Shown here: one piece after another, positions 14,962-23,795 of the stretch
Layout: each line of letters opens with the position of its first letter
Position numbering within the stretch: the first letter of the stretch is position 1
Source: G020350405 sp964513655
GTDB lineage: Bacteria; Planctomycetota; Phycisphaerae; Sedimentisphaerales; Anaerobacaceae
Assembly (NCBI GenBank): GCA_964513655.1
Contig: CAZENQ010000025.1
Location: 1 to 35,377, forward strand
Length of the DNA stretch: 35,377 nucleotides
Direction of reading: 5' to 3'
Position numbers and translations under genes: made by a program
The notes under the pieces: generated by a model
The model's input: only the letters and a program-made list of their open reading frames with translations
Told to the model about the DNA's origin: nothing
The model's database searches: none

Positions 14962-17900
14962 TTAATCTTGTTGCTGCCTGCTGTGCAGTTCATATGCTTT
15001 GAAAAGTCCGTAACATATGGTCTCATATTGCTCACCCGCCGGCGGACCGGTGCGGGGACCGTTTCGGAACATGCTCGGCCAGGCCGAACCTAATGGCGCC
15101 TTGCCGTGATGAGGACCAAGTGTATTCTTGAGCGTCCCGATAACAACAACTTCAATCGCATTTCTGCCTGCCTTCACCGATTCTGTAACATCAAGCTCCC
15201 ACGGTTGATGCCAGATATAACCGGCGGCTTGCCCGTTAACTACAACCTTCGCCACGCTCCCATACCACGATGGCAGTCGGACGTAGTATCGACCAGCCGC
15301 CTCGCCGATATTGAAGCTCTGCGCGTATGAAACGCCACCTGCATAGAACGGATGTCCCTGCTCATCCCACCGCCCTAATTTAAGCCCCTTATCCGGTACA
15401 ATCGCGAACCCTGAATCCGCGGCTTTTAGCGTAAACTCACCTAACACATAAGCCGACTCAAGCTCGTGGTACATAGTCATCGGCGAGGCCTTGATCGTAA
15501 CTGCATTTTCGCCCACCTTCGCTGCCGATGTGATGTCGACCTTACCAAACGCCTTGTCCAGCCACCACGAACCTTCAGACACCGTCACGACTTTCCCGTT
15601 GCAGCTAATCTCGTACAAATCCGCACGTTCGATGACTATGTGTAAAGATTTCGGCACCTTCTTTTTGATACTGAACCGATACGTCGCTTCGAATCCGCTG
15701 TCGGCCGGGAACTTCTTCGATATCAACTCATCACGAAACTGCACCGCGCTGTCCCACGGATTCTGCCCCAATCCGTGCTTCTCGAACACGAACTCTGATG
15801 CCTTGTAAAAGTACGTATTCTCCCTCGTCTCGCCACCTGCCGTGACGTCGACATAGTCGAGCGTCAGGACGTTTAAATCATTACAGCGAATCCGCACCGG
15901 CCCGTCCGACCGAATCTTGGTTCTCTTGCCGCCATCGGGCGTTGCTGACTCGCCCGCCTTTTTTGAGAAAAATAAAAGCAGACTCCCACACGGAGCTAAA
16001 TCGAAATCAGCCTTGATACCATCATCTGCTGTTTCAAACGCATACGGCAATATCTTTCCACTCTCTGCGTCCCACCGCTCAACACCTCGCATCGACGATT
16101 TTATCTTCCCGCTGCTGCCTGAATCGATACTCGTATTAGCCAGGAAAAGAATCTCTCCATCGTCAAGCTGCCTGCGATGATGATAAAGTATACCTTTATC
16201 GCCTCTGCTGCGAATGATGGCAAATACGTCATTCGACTCACTCAGTAAAATACCAGCCGCCGTCCCTGCACTGACCTGCCTCCACCAGACGTTCTGCGAT
16301 ACCGCCTTGCCGCGATTCGATTCCGAACCGTCAACTAATCCCGGGACCTCCCCGCAGCACAGAACCTCTCCACCGCCTTTCACGTACGCTTCCAGCAGTC
16401 CCATTGTTTTCCTGTTAAGGTTCTCCGTCAGTGGCGGCACCACCACCGTTGAGTATCGCCGATTACCAACCTTCAGCGCCGCTCCCTCCACCGAGCCGTG
16501 CTGACCAATAATCTCCTCGCATCCTATATCGTACTCTACCTGCGCCTTCGCTAATTCCACAACCAGCTCTTGGAATCCGTCCCCGATCTTTTTAAGATGC
16601 TCGCTGTGCTTCGGGTCAGCCTGGTACATCCACGCCGTCGTCGTCGGCTCGATCACCAGCACCTTATTGACCTGTTCACCGGCCGACAATACCGCTGAAA
16701 GCCGCGTAAAGTAACCGGCTATAACGTGGTACGCATCCCACCACGGCTCATGATACGAAAACGATTGCGGGTGGTCGCGCTTACGAGCCCCGCGAATTGT
16801 AACATAGCTCAGATGCTCGTTCAGTGTATTTATTCCCAGAACATAAAGCCAGTCACCGATTCGCTTCATGTCCTCGAAACGCAGGTCCCAGCCGCCTGCA
16901 CCATACGCCTCACACAGCGTCCGTCTGCGTCCTAATTGGTTCGCGACGCTCGCCAGTTCCTTGACTGCCCGCACATTGCCGAACTGCCCGTGCACGTCTT
17001 CGCTGTACTGGTTCATAAGCGTGTCAATGCCCGGCCGCTGCTGCCACGCGTACATCGCCATATTGTCCGGCACATACATGCACTTCGGCCACTCGTGCTC
17101 CCAGTAGTGACCAGTAAACTCTAAGTCGTACTTCTCGCAATACTCATAATAAGGCTTGCCCCACCTCTCGATAAATAGCTCTGACAGTACCTGAAAGTAA
17201 TTATGCCGAACGCGCTTCCAGTCACCAACGGCTTCAAAAAGGCTCGGCAGGTGGTCGACCAGCGAATAACCACATCGTCTCTCAAACACCTCCGGCAAAT
17301 CGCCCGTCCAATGATTGTCCCAGTTTGGGCCGAGGTGCGGCTCATCCGTAAAAACTCCCGGAATCCGCTTGCCGAATTCCTCACCTATCTCCCGCCGGTA
17401 AGCCTCCATCGTCACCTCGAGAAACTTCTCCGTCACACCCGGCCGTAGCAAATCCACATAGTACTTGCCCCCGAACCACGGCTTCTGCGGTGCCGCCCTT
17501 GTAAATACAACGAGATACGGCCCTTCGCCCAGCTTCTCACCGGCTCTTATCTTATCCGTCACGTTCTCATATCCACTGTCCGCAGGTTGATAAACCGCGA
17601 CTATCTCCTCCGTCAATTTCGGCGGTTCTTTTTCTTCGCGTATCACCAGACTCTTGCCCCGCGACTTAGGCATAGCATCCGGCACAAAACCACCGGCAAA
17701 TCCCGATGGATACGAGTTCTCATCATATATCCACAGGTTCATACCGAGCTGTTTCGCTTCTTTTAGCGCAACCTTCCACAGCCTGAACCACTCCGCCGAA
17801 AGATACGGCGTCATCAGTCCCGGCCGCGGATGAACAAACGCCTGCCTGATTCCCTGTCCCGCCAGGTCCCGCAGCGTCGAAACAACCTGCTCGTCCGTCA

Positions 17901-18069
17901 TCATATCGTTCCAGACCCACAAAGGACCCGTACTGTACTCACGAAGCGGATTGATAAATTTAGCCCTCACACTCGCAGAATCCTCCGCTTCTACGTTAAT
18001 ACCGGCAAAAGCCATTACCGCAACAGCCAAAACACTGCACCGCCGCATACGACTGAAATTCTCTCTCAT
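14962..18069 (-). CDS. exported glycoside hydrolase, GH106-like (possible alpha-L-rhamnosidase)
   Basis: A 1035-residue exported protein. The signal peptide is about residues 1-28 (basic MRENFSRMRR, hydrophobic SVLAVAVMAFAG, then VEAED). The catalytic part begins with GPLWVWNDMMTDEQ and carries FVHPRPGLMTPYLSAEWFRL, WIYDENSYPSGFAGG and the acidic GVFTDEPHLGP, a style shared with GH106-type hydrolases. The middle has a SLFEAVGDWKR and GHYWEHEWP region. The C-terminal 250 residues look like two carbohydrate-binding or GH2-like beta-sandwich modules (YEISCNGKVVTV, VVVNGQAAGYIWHQPWELDV). Length fits GH106. The ATG follows GGGGAAAGG. It lies 15 bases after the acetyltransferase gene. Substrate is inferred only from family resemblance. 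Confidence 0.65.
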   Translation of the reverse strand: MRENFSRMRRCSVLAVAVMAFAGINVEAEDSASVRAKFINPLREYSTGPLWVWNDMMTDEQVVSTLRDLAGQGIRQAFVHPRPGLMTPYLSAEWFRLWKVALKEAKQLGMNLWIYDENSYPSGFAGGFVPDAMPKSRGKSLVIREEKEPPKLTEEIVAVYQPADSGYENVTDKIRAGEKLGEGPYLVVFTRAAPQKPWFGGKYYVDLLRPGVTEKFLEVTMEAYRREIGEEFGKRIPGVFTDEPHLGPNWDNHWTGDLPEVFERRCGYSLVDHLPSLFEAVGDWKRVRHNYFQVLSELFIERWGKPYYEYCEKYDLEFTGHYWEHEWPKCMYVPDNMAMYAWQQRPGIDTLMNQYSEDVHGQFGNVRAVKELASVANQLGRRRTLCEAYGAGGWDLRFEDMKRIGDWLYVLGINTLNEHLSYVTIRGARKRDHPQSFSYHEPWWDAYHVIAGYFTRLSAVLSAGEQVNKVLVIEPTTTAWMYQADPKHSEHLKKIGDGFQELVVELAKAQVEYDIGCEEIIGQHGSVEGAALKVGNRRYSTVVVPPLTENLNRKTMGLLEAYVKGGGEVLCCGEVPGLVDGSESNRGKAVSQNVWWRQVSAGTAAGILLSESNDVFAIIRSRGDKGILYHHRRQLDDGEILFLANTSIDSGSSGKIKSSMRGVERWDAESGKILPYAFETADDGIKADFDLAPCGSLLLFFSKKAGESATPDGGKRTKIRSDGPVRIRCNDLNVLTLDYVDVTAGGETRENTYFYKASEFVFEKHGLGQNPWDSAVQFRDELISKKFPADSGFEATYRFSIKKKVPKSLHIVIERADLYEISCNGKVVTVSEGSWWLDKAFGKVDITSAAKVGENAVTIKASPMTMYHELESAYVLGEFTLKAADSGFAIVPDKGLKLGRWDEQGHPFYAGGVSYAQSFNIGEAAGRYYVRLPSWYGSVAKVVVNGQAAGYIWHQPWELDVTESVKAGRNAIEVVVIGTLKNTLGPHHGKAPLGSAWPSMFRNGPRTGPPAGEQYETICYGLFKAYELHSRQQQD

Positions 18070-18084
18070 AGTAACACCTTTCCC

Positions 18085-18534
18085 CTACTTAAGCCATTCG
18101 TACAATTCGTAATGGTCCTTGCTCATACCCAGCTTCTCATATACCTCCTGCGCACGCCTGTTCTTCTTGTCAACGTAAAGACGCAGCCCCATAAGCCCCT
18201 CCGACTGCTCAACCTGCTTCTTCAGATGCTCATAAAGCTGCTTGAATATCCCCCGCCCGCGCGCCTCCGGAACAACATAAAGCGAGTGTATCCACAGAAC
18301 CGTCCCGTTCCGCCAGTCACTCCACTCCGGTATCGCCAGGCAAACGCCGACAATCTCACCGCCCTCCTCTGCCACCCAGTATGTTCCCCGTGCCGGTTTC
18401 TCGAATACTCCCCGCACTCCCTTCGTCACCACATCTTTATCTAACGCCAGACCCTCCGTCTCTTCCGCCATCCGCACCTCGAACTTAACGATGCGCTCCC
18501 AGTCATTCAATCTCCCTTCGCGAACCTCAACCAT
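18085..18534 (-). CDS. GNAT-family N-acetyltransferase
   Basis: A 149-residue acetyl-CoA-dependent N-acetyltransferase of unknown acceptor. The fold order is clear: an N-terminal VREGRLNDWERIVKFEVRMA helix, the TYWVAEEGGEIVGVCLA beta pair, the LWIHSLYVVPEARGRGIFKQL acetyl-CoA motif A (written here as consecutive short pieces LWIHSLYVVPE and ARGRGIFKQL), and LRLYVDKKNRRAQEVYEKLG, the usual motif B with its Asn/Ala/Tyr. The ATG at 18534 with AAGGG upstream is preferred over a TTG at 18558 that lacks a ribosome site. It is placed 38 bases after glnA and 15 bases before the GH106-like gene, so it may share their transcript. Confidence 0.87.
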   Translation of the reverse strand: MVEVREGRLNDWERIVKFEVRMAEETEGLALDKDVVTKGVRGVFEKPARGTYWVAEEGGEIVGVCLAIPEWSDWRNGTVLWIHSLYVVPEARGRGIFKQLYEHLKKQVEQSEGLMGLRLYVDKKNRRAQEVYEKLGMSKDHYELYEWLK

Positions 18535-18572
18535 CTCGGCATAGCTGCCCTTCGCCAAAAAAATAAGAAAAT

Positions 18573-19937
18573 CTAAAATATATCCAGGTACGTATCAAGC
18601 TCCCACTCCGTCACCTGCTGCTTGAACTCGTCCCACTCCTTCGTCTTCACGTCAACATATCGCTCGAACATATGCTCCCCGAGCGCCTCTCGCATCAGCT
18701 CATCCTTCTTCAACGCATACAGCGCGTCACCTAACGAGCCCGGCAGAACATCAATCTTTTTACTCGCCAGGCTCTCATCATCGAGGCTGTATATGTCCTC
18801 TTCCACCGGCCCAGGAGGCTCTAAGTTGTTCTTTATCCCGTCTAATCCCGCCTTTAACATAACGGCAAACGCCAGATATGGATTACAGCTCGGGTCCGGA
18901 TTGCGAAGCTCAATCCTCGCCGCCTCGCTCTTGGCCTTGAACCATTTCGGAACCCGCAAAAGGGCCGACCGGTTCATCGCTGCCCACGTCACATATACCG
19001 GCGCCTCAAAGCCGCTAACCAATCTCTTGTAAGAATTCACAGTCGGACACAGAATCGCGCACATCCCGTTTATATGTTTTATCTGACCGGCAATAAAACT
19101 GAACGCGGCCTTAGACAGGTTGTACTTGTGCTCCTTGTCGTAAAAGCCATTTACCTTTGCCTTGATGTCGAACAGGCTTTGATGAACGTGCATCCCCGAA
19201 CCGGCCTTGCCCATCGCCGGCTTCGGCATAAACGTTGCGTTCAAATTGTGCATCTGAGCAATCTTCTTCGCGCAGTATTTCAGCGTCAGCACTTTGTCCG
19301 CTATGTCCAGACACCCGCCATAGTGGAAATCTATCTCGTACTGCCCGAGGCCGACCTCGTGATGAGACGCCTCGACCTTAATCCCGAAATTCTCCAGTGC
19401 ACCTATTATCTCCTTTATCACCCTGTACCCTTCGTGCGACGAAAGGTCAAAATAGCTGCCGTGGTCTATGGGCGATGTCCTTTGTTCCTTTAGAATTCCG
19501 GCCATGGGCGACAATCTTTTTTCGCTGTCCGTTCTAAACAAATAAAATTCCGGCTCTGGCCCGACATTAAATTCGAATCCTGCCTCCGCAGCCTCGGCAG
19601 CCGCACGCTTGAGAATAAATCTCGGGTCGCCTTCAAAAGGCCTGCCGTCCGAACCGTAACTGTCGCATATCAGCCGTGCGCTCTTGCCATGTTCAGACAG
19701 CCACGGAACTACCGCGTACGTCCCCGCATCCGGCTTCAAAAACAAATCGCTCTCTTGTATCCGCGCAAAGCCTTCGATGCTCGAGCCGTCAAACCAGACC
19801 CCGTCCGTCAGCGCATCCTCCAACTCCTCAACGGGTATGATGACTTCCTTTGTGACGCCAAGCAGGTCCGTAAACTGCAGCGTAATAAATTTTATCTCGT
19901 CCTTCTTTACCTGCTCTAAAACCTTTCGAGCTTCCAT
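18573..19937 (-). CDS. glnA: glutamine synthetase type I
   Basis: Makes glutamine from glutamate, ammonia and ATP, the main route of ammonia assimilation. From the ATG at 19937, with an ideal AAAGGAG 5 bases away, it is 454 residues, typical of the GSI-alpha branch; a longer frame to 20030 adds a non-homologous leader. The beta-grasp domain (FITLQFTDLLGVTKEV) carries FDGSSIEGF. The catalytic barrel shows VGPEPEFYLF, EVGLGQYEIDF, AGSGMHVHQSL, and NRSALLRVP followed by EARIELRNPDPSCNPYLAFA-like residues (read from the sequence as SEAARIELRNPDPSCNPY). The C-terminus lacks the NLY adenylylation site of GSI-beta enzymes, so control by GlnE is unlikely. GNAT and GH106-like genes follow on the same strand. 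Confidence 0.96.
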   Translation of the reverse strand: MEARKVLEQVKKDEIKFITLQFTDLLGVTKEVIIPVEELEDALTDGVWFDGSSIEGFARIQESDLFLKPDAGTYAVVPWLSEHGKSARLICDSYGSDGRPFEGDPRFILKRAAAEAAEAGFEFNVGPEPEFYLFRTDSEKRLSPMAGILKEQRTSPIDHGSYFDLSSHEGYRVIKEIIGALENFGIKVEASHHEVGLGQYEIDFHYGGCLDIADKVLTLKYCAKKIAQMHNLNATFMPKPAMGKAGSGMHVHQSLFDIKAKVNGFYDKEHKYNLSKAAFSFIAGQIKHINGMCAILCPTVNSYKRLVSGFEAPVYVTWAAMNRSALLRVPKWFKAKSEAARIELRNPDPSCNPYLAFAVMLKAGLDGIKNNLEPPGPVEEDIYSLDDESLASKKIDVLPGSLGDALYALKKDELMREALGEHMFERYVDVKTKEWDEFKQQVTEWELDTYLDIF

Positions 19938-20116
19938 TTGAACTCCTTTGCTAAACCAGCTTATTTCGGTTTCTCCGAGTCTGAAAAACCCTGCTGATGC
20001 GACCGGGCCTATTCTCAATTTTACTACCAAAAGTGCAAGATAAATCTGAAAAATTCGTCGTTTTAACAGTCCACCGTCGGAATTCTGCGCCGATTAACGT
20101 CACCAAACGATATAGG

Positions 20117-20145
20117 TTGCCAACAGAATCCTTCTGTGGTAATAT
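20117..20145 (+). promoter_or_regulatory. candidate promoter for the two-domain glycosidase gene
   Basis: TTGCCA (20117-20122) and TAATAT (20140-20145) are 17 bases apart. The predicted start near 20152 leaves a leader of about 35 bases that includes GGAGGTG before the ATG at 20187. The remaining 19938-20116, between this gene and divergent glnA, holds no gene. Confidence 0.55.
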
Positions 20146-20186
20146 GCCCCGACTGAAGATTAACTGCTCATTTGGAGGTGTTCACA

Positions 20187-23100
20187 ATGCCTAAGCCACG
20201 CACAAATCTCTCAAACCTCGCGACCCCTGCCGTTTGTTGTTCTCCCTTGTTCTTCGCCGTCGTCTCGGCTTGCCTGCTCCCGATAGTTTTCTTTGCCGGT
20301 TGTCTCGAAGAAGCTCGTCTCGCCCCATCTGAATCCTCCGCCCCCGAGCTTCGCCCGCACGCACTCTACGAGCCGCCCAGTTCCCCTTCTCCACAGGACT
20401 TCAAGAAAGTACGCCCCGGCCTGCATGGTTCCTTCGGCTCAATCGATGTCCGCTACGACCGCGATGTACCACCCAGGACAGCCCGCTTAATGTCATACGA
20501 CGCCGTCGCCTGGCGCGGCGAAAGGCTCAGCGTCCAACTCGTCCTCTGGACATCCGAAGGTGCCGAACAGGTCAGCTTAAGCACTACACCGCTGCAAAAC
20601 GAAGCCGGCTCCGAACTGCCGCCCTCGTCTCTCCGCCCGGCCTTTGTCCGCTACGTACTCTCAGACGACGGCTCCCAAGGCTGCGGCCCTCTGCCGCCCG
20701 ACGCACCGCGAACTCTCGTCGCCGATATCATCGATACCGCCAACCAACTTGATATCCCGCCGCGAACCACAAGACCCATCTGGCTCTCAATCGATGTCCC
20801 AGCCGACGCTGAACCCGGACAGTACACCGGACAGCTCCTCGTCTCATTCGCCGGCGGCTCAATCGCCTTCGAAATAAACGTTGAAGTCCTGTCTCTGCGC
20901 TTGCCGCAGCCATCCGACTGGACATTCCACCTTGACCTCTGGCAGAACCCCTGGGCCGTCGCCCGCTACCACAACGTCCGGCCCTGGTCAAAAGAGCATT
21001 TCCTCCTGCTCGAGCCCCTCTTCAAAATGCTCGCTGACGCCGGCCAAAAGTGCATCACCACCACCATCCTCCACCACCCTTGGGGCGGCCAGACGTACGA
21101 CCTCTACGGCTCAATGATTGAATGGACCAGAAATCCCGATGGCACCTGGACCTTCGACTACTCCGTCTTCGACAAATATGTCGAGTTCTGTACCCGCCTC
21201 GGAATCAAAGAACAAATCAACTGCTACTCGATGGTCCCTTGGGGCAACAACTTCCGCTATCTCGATGCAGCAACCGGCTCCTACCAGACCCTCACCGCCG
21301 AACCCGGCACCGATGCCTACAACGAACACTGGCGGCCCTTCATCACTGACTTCGCGGAACACCTAAGGAAAAGACGCTGGCTCAACAGAACCTCCATCGC
21401 TATGGATGAGCGTGACTTGCCCTCTATGCGGGCTGTAATCTCTCTCATAAAAAATATCGCCCCCGAAATAAAAATCGCAATGGCCGGACACTACTTCCCC
21501 ACAATCAACGACGACGTCCACAACCTCTGCATCTATATCACTCACATCGACAAAAACACGCCTGACGCCATCGCCGTAAGAAAAAAGCAAAATCAAATCA
21601 CTACCTTCTACGTCTGCTGCAGCAACGCCAAACCCAATAACTTTACTTACTCACCGCCCGCCGAATCCGCATGGCTGGGCTGGTACGCCGCCGCAATGAA
21701 CTTCGACGGAAACCTCCGATGGGCATACAATAGCTGGGTCGCCGACCCGCTCTACGACACAAGTCACGTCACCTTCCAGGCCGCCGACTGCTTCTTCGTA
21801 TATCCCGGCCCGCGAACATCCATCCGATTCGAGCGCCTCCGTGAAGGTATCCAGGACTACGAAAAAATCCCGGTCATTCGTAAGGCCCTTGAAGAATCAA
21901 ACAACCCGGGCGCCTTGCAGACTCTCGACGAGATGCTCACTCACTTCACCTATCAAAACGCATTGAAAACTCCCGCCGCCGAAACCGTAAACGAAGCGAA
22001 AAAGCTCCTCACCAATCTCTCAAAACAAGTCGCTTCGCTGCCCGGTTACGCGGCCGCCCCGGCACCAAAAGACAGACCTTCAGCCGACTCTGTTAATCTC
22101 GTCCCTGACCAGCCCGGCAAAACACCAAACTACTGGTGCACCTGGGGAGCCCAGAACTATGCCTCCAATGATGCCGCCTTTGAAGCCTGCGTCGAGCTAA
22201 AAGGTCATTTCGCCATTGCCGACACCCTCACCGAAAAGAACATGTTCCACGACCCCGGCTGGGCAAATTTCCTCCCTAAAGTCCGCGAAGACATGTTCAT
22301 CCTCTATGACCTCGGCTGGGACACCACCCCCGGCGTTGACTTTGACGGCCAGCGATGGCGCCTCGGCACCCTCGAACTCGCAACCGGCAAATTCCCCTCC
22401 TGCACCGGAACTCTCGCCGAACGACTCTGGAAACTAAACGAGCTCACAAAAGCCGCAGGCTGGCGAGGCGCAGGTATCTGGCTCGCCTCGCAGGCCGCAG
22501 GCGACGGCAATGACGGAAAGTTTATGCCACAGGACCAGCTCGAACAATATTGGCGGACCCGCGCACAATGGACCCGGCACGCCGGCATCGAATACTGGAA
22601 AGTCGACTATGGCGCCCGCGGTGATAAACCCGAATTCAGAAAGATGCTCACCGATATCGCCGTCGAAGAAGCACCCGGCCTTATCGTCGAACACGCGAGA
22701 GGCTCTGGCCCCGTAAACGACGAGGAATGTCCCTGGGACACCAAAGTCTACAATAGAAAGGGCTCCTACCGCACTTGGGGCGACGGCGAAGTCCTCAAAC
22801 AGGCCGTCACTGTCGCCGAGTTCAGCGACATCCTCCGCACCTACGATGTTACCGCCTACTTCTCAATCCCGACAACCCTCGACCGCGTCGCCCAAATCCT
22901 CGCCGAGTTCTCCGAAAAGCCCGGCTACTCCTGCATACTCAACTGCGAGGACGAACCCTACATCGCCGCCGCACTCGGCACCGCAATGGGTATCCTCCGC
23001 CACCCGCTCTCGCGCACCGAACCCGGCATAGAGTACGACCCCTTCAATTTTAAAAATAGAATCGACGAGGTGACTCGCGCTGTCCGCTGGCACCGTATCG

Positions 23101-23660
23101 CGCCCGCCTTCCCCGTCGGCACCACAAAAGTCACCCTCGATGATAACGTCCTCATGGACACTTGGCGATTCCGAAAGTACGACTCATGGGCAACCTGGCT
23201 CAAGGGCAAAGAAGTCCTCCAGACCGCCCCTGCGCGTGTCGCCCGAGGTCTGCCGCTTCCTGATGTCACCATCCCCGACGCCGGCCCCGCGCCTTACGTT
23301 ATCGCCTCCCGAAATCCGAACGGCGCCGTCGCCGTAGCGACACTGCATAGAATATCTCCCGGCAGGGCCGCTTATTACCCGCTCGCCGATGTCACCCTCA
23401 ACGTTCCTGAAATGCACGCTCCCATCGGCATCTTCGGTAAATACCGCTCACTCACACTGAAGTTCCCCCAGGATCCCGGACAGTACAAAATCTACGCACA
23501 GGACTTGGCTGGCGATTCGGCAGCCAACATCACCAAAAAAGTAACGCGCAGCGCCCGCGAAATAACCTTGTCAGGAGATTTAATCGAAAAAATCGGCCTC
23601 GCTGCTGCAACCCCCGGCGATGTCTCAGAACCCGCCCTCGTACTGAAAATCGTAAAATAA
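20187..23660 (+). CDS. lipoprotein glycosidase: GH123/DUF4091-like plus GH27/36-like domains
   Basis: A 1157-residue secreted lipoprotein. The signal peptide ends in a lipobox at LPIVFFAGC. Residues about 60-230 form a beta-sandwich typical of the GH123 N-terminal module (PIWLSIDVPADAEPGQYTG). Residues about 240-600 are the GH123/DUF4091 barrel with the paired acid residues in SIAMDERD (Asp407-Glu408) and the family ending YPGPRTSIRFERLREGIQDY. After a Pro-rich hinge, residues about 640-1157 form a second barrel beginning NYWCTWGAQNY, with EYWKVDYG (Asp about 807) in the position of the GH27/GH36 nucleophile, and an end beta-domain. The ATG at 20187 follows GGAGGTG at 6 bases; an upstream TTG frame is not needed. 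Two activities on one surface-anchored chain suggest stepwise removal of sugars; substrates are unknown. Confidence 0.75.
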   Translation: MPKPRTNLSNLATPAVCCSPLFFAVVSACLLPIVFFAGCLEEARLAPSESSAPELRPHALYEPPSSPSPQDFKKVRPGLHGSFGSIDVRYDRDVPPRTARLMSYDAVAWRGERLSVQLVLWTSEGAEQVSLSTTPLQNEAGSELPPSSLRPAFVRYVLSDDGSQGCGPLPPDAPRTLVADIIDTANQLDIPPRTTRPIWLSIDVPADAEPGQYTGQLLVSFAGGSIAFEINVEVLSLRLPQPSDWTFHLDLWQNPWAVARYHNVRPWSKEHFLLLEPLFKMLADAGQKCITTTILHHPWGGQTYDLYGSMIEWTRNPDGTWTFDYSVFDKYVEFCTRLGIKEQINCYSMVPWGNNFRYLDAATGSYQTLTAEPGTDAYNEHWRPFITDFAEHLRKRRWLNRTSIAMDERDLPSMRAVISLIKNIAPEIKIAMAGHYFPTINDDVHNLCIYITHIDKNTPDAIAVRKKQNQITTFYVCCSNAKPNNFTYSPPAESAWLGWYAAAMNFDGNLRWAYNSWVADPLYDTSHVTFQAADCFFVYPGPRTSIRFERLREGIQDYEKIPVIRKALEESNNPGALQTLDEMLTHFTYQNALKTPAAETVNEAKKLLTNLSKQVASLPGYAAAPAPKDRPSADSVNLVPDQPGKTPNYWCTWGAQNYASNDAAFEACVELKGHFAIADTLTEKNMFHDPGWANFLPKVREDMFILYDLGWDTTPGVDFDGQRWRLGTLELATGKFPSCTGTLAERLWKLNELTKAAGWRGAGIWLASQAAGDGNDGKFMPQDQLEQYWRTRAQWTRHAGIEYWKVDYGARGDKPEFRKMLTDIAVEEAPGLIVEHARGSGPVNDEECPWDTKVYNRKGSYRTWGDGEVLKQAVTVAEFSDILRTYDVTAYFSIPTTLDRVAQILAEFSEKPGYSCILNCEDEPYIAAALGTAMGILRHPLSRTEPGIEYDPFNFKNRIDEVTRAVRWHRIAPAFPVGTTKVTLDDNVLMDTWRFRKYDSWATWLKGKEVLQTAPARVARGLPLPDVTIPDAGPAPYVIASRNPNGAVAVATLHRISPGRAAYYPLADVTLNVPEMHAPIGIFGKYRSLTLKFPQDPGQYKIYAQDLAGDSAANITKKVTRSAREITLSGDLIEKIGLAAATPGDVSEPALVLKIVK

Positions 23661-23706
23661 CCTTGCACTGTCATTGCGCCAAGCAAAGCTATGTGGCGAT
23701 CTCCAC
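23661..23706. repeat. short dispersed-type repeat (TGTCATTGCG family)
   Basis: The stretch beginning CCTTGCACTGTCATTGCG and continuing with CAAAGCTATGTGGCGATCTC resembles the intergenic repeats 'TGTCATTGCGAGCAAAGCG...GCAATCTC' known from many bacterial genomes. It sits right after the glycosidase stop, between convergent genes. The rest of the gap to 23795 shows no gene and no T-tailed hairpin. Confidence 0.45.
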
Positions 23707-23795
23707 CCCAATTATCACTTATCACTAATCACCTAAAAGCCCCTCTTGTCTTCAACCGCTCCACGCAACACAAAAAAAAACCCAACTTGCTACCC

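Noticed and set aside
18535..18558. TTG start for the GNAT gene at 18558
   Set aside because: No ribosome site precedes it; the ATG at 18534 has AAGGG upstream and still keeps the full fold.
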